A DNA stretch of 7,680 nt from JBIOYL01 sp044870185 (GCA_044870185.1 JBIOYL010000433.1:1-7680), one strand, 5' to 3'; positions 1 through 7,028 are shown, numbered from the stretch's first letter. A program made the numbers and translations. The notes: generated by a model not told the origin, from the sequence alone.

Positions 1-159
1 AAGAACATCAAGTATGATCGCATCGGCCGGAGTGGGATCGATAGCTTCGCGGATCTGAAGCACAAGGCGCTGGCTGCGCTGCATCGGTTGCAGAAGCTCC
101 CTCATCTGGTTCGTAGCTTCTTTGGCGGCCCGAACCTGCGTTATATCACCGCTGAATAG
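1..159 (+). CDS. Transposase C-terminal fragment, probably IS630 family (5' end outside window)
   Basis: Frame 1 is open from the window edge to a TAG at 157-159 and gives 52 residues. The pattern, an Asn-Ile-Lys start, a charged helix and then LHRLQKLPHLVRSFF, resembles the C-terminal tail of IS630/Tc1-type DDE transposases, which end in a basic helix followed by a 'LxRSFF'-like stretch. The catalytic residues would lie upstream, outside the window. Codon use (TAT, AGT, TTT, GTT) is more AT-rich than in every gene to its right, which fits recent arrival from another genome. The gene points towards the cyclase remnant and stops about 24 bases before it, as expected for the 3' end of an IS transposase close to the IS terminus. 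Family assignment rests on this short tail only; another DDE family is possible. Confidence 0.6.
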   Translation, partial: KNIKYDRIGRSGIDSFADLKHKALAALHRLQKLPHLVRSFFGGPNLRYITAE

Positions 160-179
160 TCCACTTACCAGCGTTCGGC

Positions 180-183
<4 letters not shown>
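1..183 (+). mobile_element. Right end of an insertion sequence, probably IS630-like (left part outside window)
   Basis: The transposase tail stops at 159 and cyclase-coding sequence starts, on the other strand, at about 183-185, so the IS terminus must lie between them. The cyclase frame reads Ile-Thr-Tyr and then hits TAA (180-182), whereas relatives continue with one or more residues after this Tyr, so the IS supplies the stop. IS630 elements target TA. A TA at 184-185 inside the Tyr codon is a suitable site and would put the IS end at 183. The exact boundary and inverted repeat cannot be proved because the other IS end is outside the window. Confidence 0.5.

Positions 184-189
<6 letters not shown>
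162..189. repeat. 7-bp inverted repeat across the IS/cyclase junction
   Basis: CACTTAC (162-168) is a perfect inverted copy of GTAAGTG (183-189), with 14 bases between. One arm lies in the IS tail just past the transposase stop; the other forms the last codons of the cyclase remnant. It could act as a weak hairpin between two convergent reading frames or reflect target choice by the IS, or it may be chance. There is no U-tract, so a classical terminator is not supported. Confidence 0.45.
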
Positions 190-650
<461 letters not shown>

Positions 651-1610
651 TCAATGGGCGGTGTCATCGGTGGGCGGGACCGGGGCACCCACGCCGTGGC
701 GGGCCGCGATGTCGCGGATCGCCGCAGCGAGGAGATCGGGGTGCTCGCTGGTGATCAGGTGGCCACCGGGGAAGGTCAGCACGTTGGCCTGGGGCACGCG
801 CTCGCGGGTGGCTTCGATCTGCCGGTGCTCGTAGGGGTCCTCCTCGCTGCCGCCGACGTAGAGGGCGACCGTGCCGTCCAGGTCGCGGGCGATCGCGGCC
901 AGGTCCCAGCGCTGCGCGTGGCGGCGGTGCTCGCCGACGAATCCCGCAGCGTTGTGGGCGAACGCCGCTCCGTCCCGCCGGGTGATCGCCGACCACACCT
1001 CGGCGAGCTCGTCCGGGGCGGGACGGTAGCCGCGCGAGTACATGCGCGCCCGCTTCCAGCCTGCGGCGAACCCGCGCGGCGAGCGCTGCCATCCCCGCAT
1101 CGCAAGGGCGCCCAGCGGGCTGCGCAGCAGCGGCGTGCCCTGCCACGGATGGGTGTGCGCGTCGGCGAACAAGCCGCCGTTGATCATGAACGCGGCCGTG
1201 ATCACCGGCGCGGCGGTGTCGCCGGAGGTGGTCCGCTCCAGCTGGCGGCGCAGCAGCTCCAGCAGCGCCAGCGAGGTGTAGTCGAAGGTGACCACGACGA
1301 TGCGGCGCACGCCGTGGTGCCGCCACAACGCCTCGACCAGGTCCGCGCGCTCGACGGTGGAGTACCGGTAGTCCCGGGGCTTGTCCGAGTCGCCCTGCCC
1401 CACCGGCTCCACGTACAGCCGCGGGCCGAGGCCGTCGCCGAGCATTCGGTCCACCTGCGCCCAGCCGTAGGAGCCGTCCGGGTATCCGGGCAGCAGCGTC
1501 AGCCACACGGTGTCCGCGTCGTACCCCGCGGCGGCCACGCGCTCGAAAACCCGAAGCGCGGCCGGGGTCGCGGCGGCCTCCTCCTCGGTCAGTACGCGCG
1601 CAGATTTCGG
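651..1610 (-). CDS. Alpha/beta hydrolase, haloalkane dehalogenase / epoxide hydrolase / MEST-like, 5' end cut by ISL3 element
   Basis: A single open frame encodes an alpha/beta hydrolase fold. In order: an oxyanion-hole strand VWLTLLPGYPDGSYGW (the usual 'HGxP' region, with Pro in place of His); LYVEPVGQGDSDKP, matching 'DxxGxGxSDKP'; a nucleophile elbow VVVTFDYTS with Asp as likely nucleophile, as in dehalogenases and epoxide hydrolases; FMINGGLFADAHTHP, close to the 'NGGI/LF' segment of MEST-type proteins; and a C-terminal GGHLITSEHP carrying the likely catalytic His. About 320 residues lie outside the IS, close to full length for the family. The substrate cannot be told. The frame continues through the IS inverted repeat to a TTG at 1689-1691, and there is no ATG or GTG with a ribosome site nearer (first internal GTG 1536-1538). 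The native start was therefore probably lost or replaced when the IS arrived. It stops with TGA (651-653) directly before the cyclase remnant. Confidence 0.8.
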   Translation of the reverse strand, partial: PKSARVLTEEEAAATPAALRVFERVAAAGYDADTVWLTLLPGYPDGSYGWAQVDRMLGDGLGPRLYVEPVGQGDSDKPRDYRYSTVERADLVEALWRHHGVRRIVVVTFDYTSLALLELLRRQLERTTSGDTAAPVITAAFMINGGLFADAHTHPWQGTPLLRSPLGALAMRGWQRSPRGFAAGWKRARMYSRGYRPAPDELAEVWSAITRRDGAAFAHNAAGFVGEHRRHAQRWDLAAIARDLDGTVALYVGGSEEDPYEHRQIEATRERVPQANVLTFPGGHLITSEHPDLLAAAIRDIAARHGVGAPVPPTDDTAH

Positions 1611-1634
1611 GCTCTTCTGCTCGATCCGTGGGTG
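1610..1634 (+). repeat. Left terminal inverted repeat of the ISL3 element
   Basis: This arm starts GGCTCTTCTGCT and ends ATCCGTGGGTG. Read inward, it matches the right arm at all but three of 25 positions (positions 4, 13 and 14). Weaker similarity continues to about 1640. Confidence 0.85.
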
Positions 1635-1705
1635 CTCTGAGGCCCTGATGTGACGGCACGCCGCTTCCCGACTACGGTTCCGGCTGTCCAAGGCCCGATC
1701 CGCAA

Positions 1706-1712
1706 GAAAGGA
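1706..1712 (+). promoter_or_regulatory. Ribosome binding site that fixes the ISL3 transposase start
   Basis: The stretch GAAAGGA (1706-1712) lies six bases before the GTG at 1719-1721. An upstream in-frame start at 1650 would make translation begin just inside the IS end without such a site, so 1719 is preferred. Confidence 0.6.
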
Positions 1713-1718
1713 AACGGC

Positions 1719-2961
1719 GTGCGTTGTGCCAGGCTATGGGCCCGGCTGCTCGGTGTCGAGCGGACCGTGATCGAACAGGTCGACTACGACCAGGACGCCG
1801 ACGCGATCGTGGTGGCGGTGCGACCGCGCAAGGGCGCCAAGCGGCGCTGCGGGCGGTGCGGGCGGCGCTGTGCTGGCTTCGACCAAGGCCAGGGGCGGCG
1901 CCGCTGGCGGGCGTTGGACCTGGGCACGGTGCGCGCCTTTCTGGAGGCCGACGCGCCCCGGGTGGCCTGCCCAGCCCATGGGGTGGTGGTGGCGCAGGTG
2001 CCCTGGGCGCGCCACGGCGCCGGCCACACCTTGGCGTTCGATGCCACCGCGGCGTGGCTGGCGGTGCACTGCTCCAAGCAGGCGGTGGGGGCGCTGCTGC
2101 GGGTGGCCTGGCGTACGGTCGGGCGGATCGTGACGCGGGTGGCGGCCGACGCCACCCAGGCCATCGACCCATTGGCGGGGCTGCGGCGGATCGGCATCGA
2201 CGAGGTGTCCTACAAGCGGGGCCACCGCTACCTGACGGTGGTGGTCGATCACGACACGGGCCGGCTGCTGTGGGCGGCGCCGGGCCATGACGCGGCCACG
2301 CTGGGACGGTTCTTCGACCTGCTCGGCGAGCAGCGCTGCCAGCAGATCCGGCTGGCAAGCCGCCGACGCGGCCGGGTGGATCGGCACGGTCGTGGCCGCC
2401 CGCTGCCCCAACGCGGTGCGCTGCCTGGACCCGTTCCATGTGGTCCGCTGGGCCACCGACGCGCTCGATGAGGTCCGCCGCGAGGTCTGGAACGCCGCTC
2501 GCAAGGGTGGGGATGTGACCTTGGCTGGTGCGCTCAAGGGGGCGCGCTACGCGCTGTGGAAGCACCCCGGGGAGTTGACCGGCCGGCAACGGCGCAAGCT
2601 GGCCTGGATCGCCCGGGTCAACGATCGGCTGTACCGGGCCTGGCTGCTGAAGGAGGAGCTTCGGCTGGTGTTTGCGCTCAAGGGGGCGCGGGCTACGGTG
2701 CTGCTGGAGGCGTGGCTGGCCTGGGCCCGGCGCTGCCGCATCCCCGCGTTCGTCAAGCTGGCCCGCACGATCTCCGAGCAGCGGGCCGGGATCCAGGCTG
2801 CGCTGACCGAGGGGCTGGCAGGCGGGCGGGTGGAGGCGGTCAACACCAAGATCCGGCTGCTGACCCGGGTCGCCTTCGGCTTCAAGTCGCCGGACGCACT
2901 CCTCGCCTTGGCCATGCTCAGCGTCGGCGGGCTGTGCCCGCCGCTGCCCGGTCGGGCCTGA
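1719..2961 (+). pseudogene. ISL3-family transposase, broken by a one-base insertion
   Basis: The N-terminal part (frame of 1719) starts MRCARLWARLLGVERTVIEQ. It has the ISL3 zinc-binding Cys cluster (CGRCGRRC plus a downstream Cys in VACPAHG) and a helix-turn-helix region, then IGIDEVSYKRGHRYLTVVVD with the first catalytic Asp (2199-2201). At about 2360-2361 one extra C changes frame. Without it the text reads on smoothly as QQIRLASADAAGWIGTVV. The second Asp is in CLDPFHVV (2428-2430) and the Glu in VEAVNTKIRLLTRVAFG (2833-2835), both in the second frame, which ends at TGA 2959-2961. The repaired protein would have 413 residues, normal for ISL3. As it stands, translation stops at 2471 after the first Asp only, so the product should be inactive. 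A sequencing error could also explain it. Confidence 0.88.
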
Positions 2962-3151
2962 GCCTGACCAACACCAGCAGGACCGGCGGACCCGGGCGCC
3001 CCGGGGGCTGGACGCCGGCGCTGTCGCGCCGGCCACGAGCGAGCATTGGCTGGGTGCCGGGCCCGGCCTGCTGGTTGCCGCCTGCTGTCACCGACGGCGG
3101 GACCGAAACGAACCGACAAGCAAGGCTATACGGACGATCATCCCATCGGCT
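2962..3151. other. Non-coding 3' part of the ISL3 element
   Basis: Together with the adjoining element leader this is part of a 366-base stretch (2962-3327) with no supported gene. Inside the IS it holds a GC-rich self-complementary patch (2991-3005, CCCGGG repeated either side of CGC), a perfect hairpin at 3014-3033 and then plain sequence up to the right inverted repeat. Reading frames crossing it are shadows without ribosome sites. Confidence 0.55.
3014..3033 (+). terminator. GC-only hairpin after the transposase, possible terminator without U-tract
   Basis: GCCGGCGC (3014-3021), a four-base loop TGTC and GCGCCGGC (3026-3033) form a perfect 8-bp stem, 53 bases past the transposase stop. 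No run of T follows. Actinobacterial intrinsic terminators often lack a U-tract, so a terminator insulating the IS from downstream genes is plausible but not shown. Confidence 0.45.
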
Positions 3152-3176
3152 CACCCACGGATACAGCAGAAGGGCC
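3152..3176 (-). repeat. Right terminal inverted repeat of the ISL3 element
   Basis: On the plus strand it runs from CACCCACGGAT to AGCAGAAGGGCC. Read inward from 3176 it starts GGCCCTTCTGCT and pairs with the left arm at 1610-1634. Confidence 0.85.
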
Positions 3177-3327
3177 ACAAAAGAGGGAAGGCGGCACCCA
3201 TCCCGACGGAGGGCGGGCAAGGGGTCAGCAAGGCGAGCCGAGAGCGAGCAGACCAAGCCGCCGCACTTCACCTCCCCGCATGAAGCGGGACGAGGGCACG
3301 TTGGCGTGCCCGAAGGAGGGAAACAGG
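3177..3327 (+). promoter_or_regulatory. Leader of the conjugative-element genes, purine-rich, no gene
   Basis: This is the 151 bases between the IS right end and the first element gene. It begins AAAAGAGGGAAGG and is rich in short G/A runs. No confident -35/-10 pair stands out, so the native promoter may have been removed by the IS. A perfect hairpin (3294-3311) and a ribosome site close the region. An in-frame ATG at 3280 lacks a ribosome site. Confidence 0.4.
3294..3320 (+). promoter_or_regulatory. Hairpin directly abutting the ribosome binding site of the SCO3933-family gene
   Basis: GGGCACG (3294-3300), loop TTGG and CGTGCCC (3305-3311) form a perfect 7-bp stem. One base later comes AAGGAGGG (3313-3320), eight bases from the ATG at 3328 when counted from the GGAGG core. 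It could be an operator with dyad symmetry or an RNA hairpin tuning translation. The sequence shows only the structure, not the role. Confidence 0.5.
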
Positions 3328-3663
3328 ATGCGTCTGGTGATCGACACCACCGGCATGACCTTCACGGTCGGCAGCGACTTCGAGCCGGTGCTGGACTTCG
3401 AGACCAAGCGGCCCAAGGCCGACCGAGCCACCGGGACGATGCTGGCCCAGGTCCAGCTGATCGCGTTCTTCAAGGACCACCAGGGCCGGCCGCGGTCGGA
3501 GATCCTCACCGTCAAGCTGCCGGACCCGACCCCGGTGCCGGCGGGCACGCCGGTACGGGTGGCCGAGCTGGTCGCCAACCCCTGGAACCAGAACGGCCGC
3601 AGCGGGGTGGCCTACCGGGCGACCGCGATCGAGCCGGCCATGCCCGAGCGCAAGGCGAGCTGA
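3328..3663 (+). CDS. SCO3933-family regulatory protein of integrative elements
   Basis: A 111-residue cytoplasmic protein starting MRLVIDTTGMTFTVG and ending IEPAMPERKAS. The layout matches the small SCO3933-type family that sits ahead of the FtsK-like gene in many actinobacterial integrative elements: an N-terminal beta-rich 'V/IDTTxxTF' segment, a middle 'DRxTGxxL.QVQ' segment and a C-terminal 'NPWNQNGRSGVAYRATAI' signature. The family is annotated as regulatory, but I know of no well-established molecular activity and none can be read from the sequence. The start is fixed by AAGGAGG (3313-3319), eight bases before the ATG. It is the first gene of the element and is separated from the translocase by 152 bases holding a strong hairpin. 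Confidence 0.78.
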   Translation: MRLVIDTTGMTFTVGSDFEPVLDFETKRPKADRATGTMLAQVQLIAFFKDHQGRPRSEILTVKLPDPTPVPAGTPVRVAELVANPWNQNGRSGVAYRATAIEPAMPERKAS

Positions 3664-3753
3664 GTGTCTTGATCTACTCGGTCGGGTCGTGGATCTCCCA
3701 GACCTAGAGCGAATCCACGATCAGGCCGAGCTCTCCAGCTCCGCGCAGGAAGT

Positions 3754-3785
3754 GGGGGCCGTGGTGGGACAAGCACCCGGCCCCC
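3754..3785 (+). promoter_or_regulatory. Long GC-rich hairpin between the SCO3933-family gene and the translocase
   Basis: GGGGGCCG (3754-3761) pairs perfectly with CGGCCCCC (3778-3785). Inside, GGTG (3763-3766) pairs with CACC (3774-3777) around a seven-base loop, leaving one bulged T. That makes twelve pairs in all, ending 16 bases before the translocase ribosome site (3802-3807). No U-tract follows. It may be an attenuator or terminator lowering read-through into the translocase gene, or part of a cis-acting transfer locus. The rest of the gap 3664-3815 holds no gene. Confidence 0.5.
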
Positions 3786-3815
3786 GTCGCATCCACAGCA
3801 CAAGGAGTCCCGCAG

Positions 3816-5249
3816 ATGCGTGGGCATCGTACTGCCCGGGTCGGCTCACTGATCGAGCACGCCCCCGTCACCACCCGCCCCGAGGTCCACCTCAGCGGCG
3901 GCAACCTGTTCATGCTGACCGTGATCCGGCCGGCCTGGGCCTACCGGGTCGAGCTGGCCGGCATCGCTCTGCTTGCCTACCTCTACTGGTGGTTGAGCGG
4001 CGAGGTTGGCGACCGCCGGCAGGCGAGCCTCATCATCCTGACCGCCACCGCCGCGCTCATGGCGATCCCGCCGGTTCGAAACGGGCTGGCGACTATCCTG
4101 CACCGCTCGCACCTGCGGCGCCGCTGGACCCTGGCCTGCCGCCATGCTGACCTGGCGACCCTGAATGACCGCCTGCCCAGGATCAGCCGGGCCAGCTTCG
4201 TCCCCTCGGGCGACCTGCTCCGCGTGCGGATGCCGGCGGGCCGGCCGGTCGAGGACCTGGAGGCCGCCGCCGAGACGACCGCCGCCTTCCTGGAGGTCCG
4301 CGAGGTCCGGGTGGCCCGCGACCCGGCCAACGCCCGCTATGCGCGGGTGGTCGTGGTGCGCCGTGATCCGCTGGCGGAGCTGGCCGCGCTGCCGTGGCCG
4401 CACCTGGCTGCGCCGCAGCTGTCGCTGTGGGAGCCGGTGCCGGTCGGCGTCGACGAGGACGGCCAGCTGGTCACCGTGTCGCTGATCGAGCGCAACGTGC
4501 TCATCGGCGGGGAGCCGGGTGGGGGTAAGTCGGTCGGCCAGTCCATGCTGACCGCCACCGCCGCGCTTGATCCTGGCTGTGAGCTGACCCTGCTGGACGG
4601 CAAGTACGTCGAGCTGGCCTCCTGGGTCGGCTGCGCCGCCCGCACCGTCGGGCCCAACCAGGACGAGTGCATCGACGTGCTCCGGACCCTGGTCAAGGAG
4701 ATGGACGACCGCTACCTCATGCTGGTCGCCAACCGCCAACGCAAGATCCACCACGGCGACGGCTGGAAGCTGCACGTGATCGTCTGCGACGAGCTGGCCT
4801 TCTACCTCAACACCGGCAGCCGCACCGGCGACAAGGAAGCCGGCAACCTGATGCGCGACCTGGTGAGCCGCGGCCGGGCCGCTGGGGTCATCTTCCTGGC
4901 CGCTACCCAGAAGCCGAGCGGCGACACGATCCCGACCTACCTGCGCGACCTGTTCGCCTTCCGCTGGGCGTTCCGCTGCACCACCCCGCAGATGAGCGAC
5001 ACGATCCTCGGGGCCGGCTGGTCCACCGCCGGCTACACCGCGTCCTCGATCGATGCGGCCCACCGGGGCATCGGCTACCTGCTGCACGAGGGCGGCGAGC
5101 CGGTGCGGATGCGCAGCTTCTACCTGACCGACGACGACCTCACCGCACTCGCCCGCCGCGCCGAACAGTTGCGCAAGCCGGCGGCCAAGCCGATCCAGCT
5201 CCCACCATCCGAGGCGCGCGAGCCGGCCGAGGGGGAGGGCGCCGCATGA
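3816..5249 (+). CDS. FtsK/SpoIIIE (TraB/TraSA-like) conjugal DNA translocase
   Basis: A 477-residue hexameric-type DNA-pumping ATPase. In actinobacterial conjugation such proteins move double-stranded element DNA across the septum or mating junction. Residues 43-60 (about VELAGIALLAYLYWWL) and 71-85 (SLIILTATAALMAIP) are two membrane segments near the N-terminus. A soluble domain follows, then Walker A GGEPGGGKS (231-239), the TLLDGKYVELASW segment typical of FtsK-like proteins (258-270), Walker B VIVCDEL (321-327) and the sensor-like LAATQKPSGDTIPTYLRD (361-378). No gamma (KOPS-reading) domain is obvious; the tail is acidic and Pro-rich. The start is set by AAGGAG (3802-3807), eight bases before the ATG. 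Its stop overlaps the next start (ATGA). Unlike rep and int it is uninterrupted. Confidence 0.93.
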   Translation: MRGHRTARVGSLIEHAPVTTRPEVHLSGGNLFMLTVIRPAWAYRVELAGIALLAYLYWWLSGEVGDRRQASLIILTATAALMAIPPVRNGLATILHRSHLRRRWTLACRHADLATLNDRLPRISRASFVPSGDLLRVRMPAGRPVEDLEAAAETTAAFLEVREVRVARDPANARYARVVVVRRDPLAELAALPWPHLAAPQLSLWEPVPVGVDEDGQLVTVSLIERNVLIGGEPGGGKSVGQSMLTATAALDPGCELTLLDGKYVELASWVGCAARTVGPNQDECIDVLRTLVKEMDDRYLMLVANRQRKIHHGDGWKLHVIVCDELAFYLNTGSRTGDKEAGNLMRDLVSRGRAAGVIFLAATQKPSGDTIPTYLRDLFAFRWAFRCTTPQMSDTILGAGWSTAGYTASSIDAAHRGIGYLLHEGGEPVRMRSFYLTDDDLTALARRAEQLRKPAAKPIQLPPSEAREPAEGEGAA

Positions 5250-5479
5250 TCCTGGTCATCCTTCTCGGCGCCGCCGGGCTGTGGCTGGCCGGCAACCGGC
5301 TGCCGGTCGGCTGGGGCGTGGCCGCCGCCTACCTGCTGTGGCTGCCCTACGCCCTGGCCACCGGCCAACCAGGCTTCGCCTTGGCGGTGGCTGCCTTCGG
5401 TCTGGTCTGCCTCCGGAACTACCGCAACGGCCAGCGCTATGCCGGCCTCCTGCACGTCCGGCGCGTTCGGCGCCGCTGA
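5246..5479 (+). CDS. Small two-helix membrane protein, Spd-like
   Basis: This 77-residue protein begins MILVILLGAAGLWLAGNRLP, has a first hydrophobic helix (about 1-16) and further hydrophobic segments around 22-35 and 42-56, and ends in a strongly basic tail (RVRRR). Its ATG overlaps the translocase TGA (ATGA, 5246-5249), so the two are almost certainly translationally coupled. Small membrane proteins next to the FtsK-like Tra protein are typical of actinobacterial plasmids and AICEs, where Spd proteins help spread the element through the mycelium. I infer an Spd-type role from size, topology and place; the sequence itself is too short for a firm family call. Confidence 0.7.
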   Translation: MILVILLGAAGLWLAGNRLPVGWGVAAAYLLWLPYALATGQPGFALAVAAFGLVCLRNYRNGQRYAGLLHVRRVRRR

Positions 5480-5548
5480 TCCGCCGCCGGGAGTCCGGTA
5501 CCAACCCGCGTGACCCTGCGCGGGCGCATCCGCTCCTCCAGCTCGTCC

Positions 5549-5559
5549 GAAGGGAGGTG
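5549..5559 (+). promoter_or_regulatory. Strong ribosome binding site deciding the rep start
   Basis: GAAGGGAGGTG, eight bases from GTG 5566 when counted from GGAGG. The identical 11-mer occurs at 7035-7045 before the integrase ATG. This favours GTG 5566 over the upstream GTG at 5510, which has no such site. Confidence 0.65.
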
Positions 5560-5565
5560 GCCCGC

Positions 5566-7028
5566 GTGCCCACCGCAACCGCTGTCCGGCCCCTGCGGGC
5601 ACCACCCGGCCGACCTGGCCGCCGCCTACAAGCTGCCCGAGCCGCCGGCCGACCCGGCTAGGCTGGCCGGCTGGGAGCGCGAGGTCCGCCGGGCCGCCTA
5701 CTGCGCCAACCCGGTCCGGCTGACCGGCCGCATCGACCAGGCCGACAAGCGCACCGGCGAGATCCGCGAGGCCTACACCACCGAGCACGAGCCGGGCGGG
5801 GTGCTGCTGAAGGCGTGCGGCAACCGGCGGGCCAGCGTCTGCCCGGCCTGCGCCGAGACCTACCGCCGCGATGCCTGGCACCTGATTGCCGCCGGGCTGC
5901 GCGGCGGTAAGGGCATACCTGAGACGGTCAGCGAGCACCCGCGGCTGTTCGTCACCTTCACGGCCCCGTCCTTCGGGGCGGTCCACACCAAGCGCGTCCA
6001 CCCTGGCAACGGCAACCTGCTCCCTTGCCATCCCCGTAACCCCAAGACCAAGTGCGAGCACGGCCGCCCGGTGGCCTGCTGGCACCGCCACCCCGAGGCC
6101 GAGCTGCGCACCCTGGGCCGGCCGCTGTGTGATGACTGCTTCGACTGGACCGGGCTGGCGCTGTGGAACGCCCTGGCGCCGGAGCTGTGCGGCGCACCCT
6201 GGGCGTGACCATCTACCGCACCCTGGCCCACCTGCTCAGCATCAGCGAGGCCGAGGTCAAGCGGCTGGTCCGGGTCCGCTACACCAAGGTGGCCGAGTAC
6301 CAAGCCCGCGGCGCAGTCCACTTCCACGCTGTCATCCGCCTCGACCAGGCGCCACCTCGAGAGGACCCCGAGCAAGTCGCCTCACCTCCGGCCGGATTCG
6401 CTGCCGAGCTGCTGGCCGAGGCCGTGCGGCTGGCCGCCGCCACCGTGGCCGTCCCCTACCCCGAGGTCGACAAGGACACTCCTGGGCGGCTGGCTCGCTG
6501 GGGCGACCAGCTCGACGTGCGCAACGTCACCCGCGACGGCACCGAGCTGTCGGCCGAGGCGGTCGCCGCCTACATCGCCAAGTACGCGACCAAGAGCACC
6601 GAAGCCCTGGCTGGCCTGGACCGGCGCATCCACTCCGACGACGACCTGGACCACCTCAAGGCCGTCCCCCACCTGGCCCGGCTGGTCCGGGTCTGCTGGG
6701 AGCTCGGCGCCAACCCTCGGCTGACTGCACTCCGACTGCGGCAGTGGGCGCACGCCCTCGGGTTCCGGGGCCACTGGTCCACCCGGAGCCGCCGCTACTC
6801 GACCACCTTCACCGCGCTTCGCCGCGCCCGGGTGGTCCATGCCATCCGCCGGCGGCTGCGTGGCGGCGAGCCGCTTGATGCCTGGGGCCGCCATGCCTCC
6901 GAAGAGGCTGCGGTGGTGCGGTGCTGGGCACCTGGAGCTTCGTGGGCCGCGGCTACAGCGACAACGACAGCGCCTACCTGGCCGTGACCACGGCCGGCAG
7001 GACCCGGGAGTACCCCGACGGCGCATGA
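5566..7028 (+). pseudogene. RepSA-type rolling-circle replication initiator, multiply frameshifted
   Basis: Three reading frames joined in order give one RepSA-like protein of about 486 residues. From 5612 (AAAYKLPEPPADPARL): CANPVRLTGR, the zinc-type ACGNRRASVCPAC, then CEHGRPVACWHRH and GRPLCDDCFDWTGLALWNALAPEL. At about 6188 one G seems lost; restoring it gives PELWRRTLGVTIY, the usual family text. The next frame holds the HUH motif VHFHAVIRLD (His codons 6319 and 6325) and the catalytic-Tyr motif AAYIAKYATK (Tyr codons 6571 and 6583), then LRQWAHALGFRGHWSTRSRRYSTTF cut into two conserved blocks. Near 6921 a second base is lost; the true tail LGTWSFVGRGYSDNDSAYLA ends at TGA 7026-7028. A further shift near 5600-5611 is needed to connect GTG 5566 to the main frame. 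In life the protein would nick the element's double-strand origin; as written no frame contains the whole protein. Confidence 0.85.

Larger units (their letters stand above)
1610..3176 (+). mobile_element. ISL3-family insertion sequence, 1567 bp, with both ends visible
   Basis: The element is bounded by imperfect 25-bp inverted repeats (1610-1634 and 3152-3176, 22 of 25 matching) and carries one ISL3-type transposase gene in the plus orientation. Ends beginning GGC(T/C)CTTC fit the ISL3 family, whose ends usually begin GG(C/G)TCTT and which makes 8-bp target duplications. The flanking octamers here (1602-1609 and 3177-3184) are not alike, so no target duplication is visible. The left end interrupts the hydrolase 5' region; the right end abuts the leader of the conjugative-element genes. 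The transposase is frameshifted, so this copy is probably immobile unless helped in trans. Confidence 0.88.

Noticed and set aside
2350..2370. Programmed ribosomal frameshift in the transposase
   Set aside because: There is no slippery run such as A6G at the site, and ISL3 transposases are normally a single frame, so an accidental indel is simpler.
1672..3036. 454-codon minus-strand open frame across the ISL3 element
   Set aside because: It is antisense to the transposase, with Pro/Arg/Ala-rich low-complexity product and no ribosome site.
3280..3327. Upstream in-frame ATG (3280) as start of the SCO3933-family protein
   Set aside because: It has no ribosome site, would add residues not expected for the family and would place the hairpin inside the coding sequence; the ATG at 3328 has a strong site.
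3846..5087. 413-codon minus-strand open frame
   Set aside because: It is antisense to the translocase, which has Walker motifs and a proper start; the antisense product shows no motif.
5120..6091. 323-codon minus-strand open frame
   Set aside because: It is antisense to the small membrane gene and rep; the product is Gly/Ala/Val-rich without a recognisable fold.
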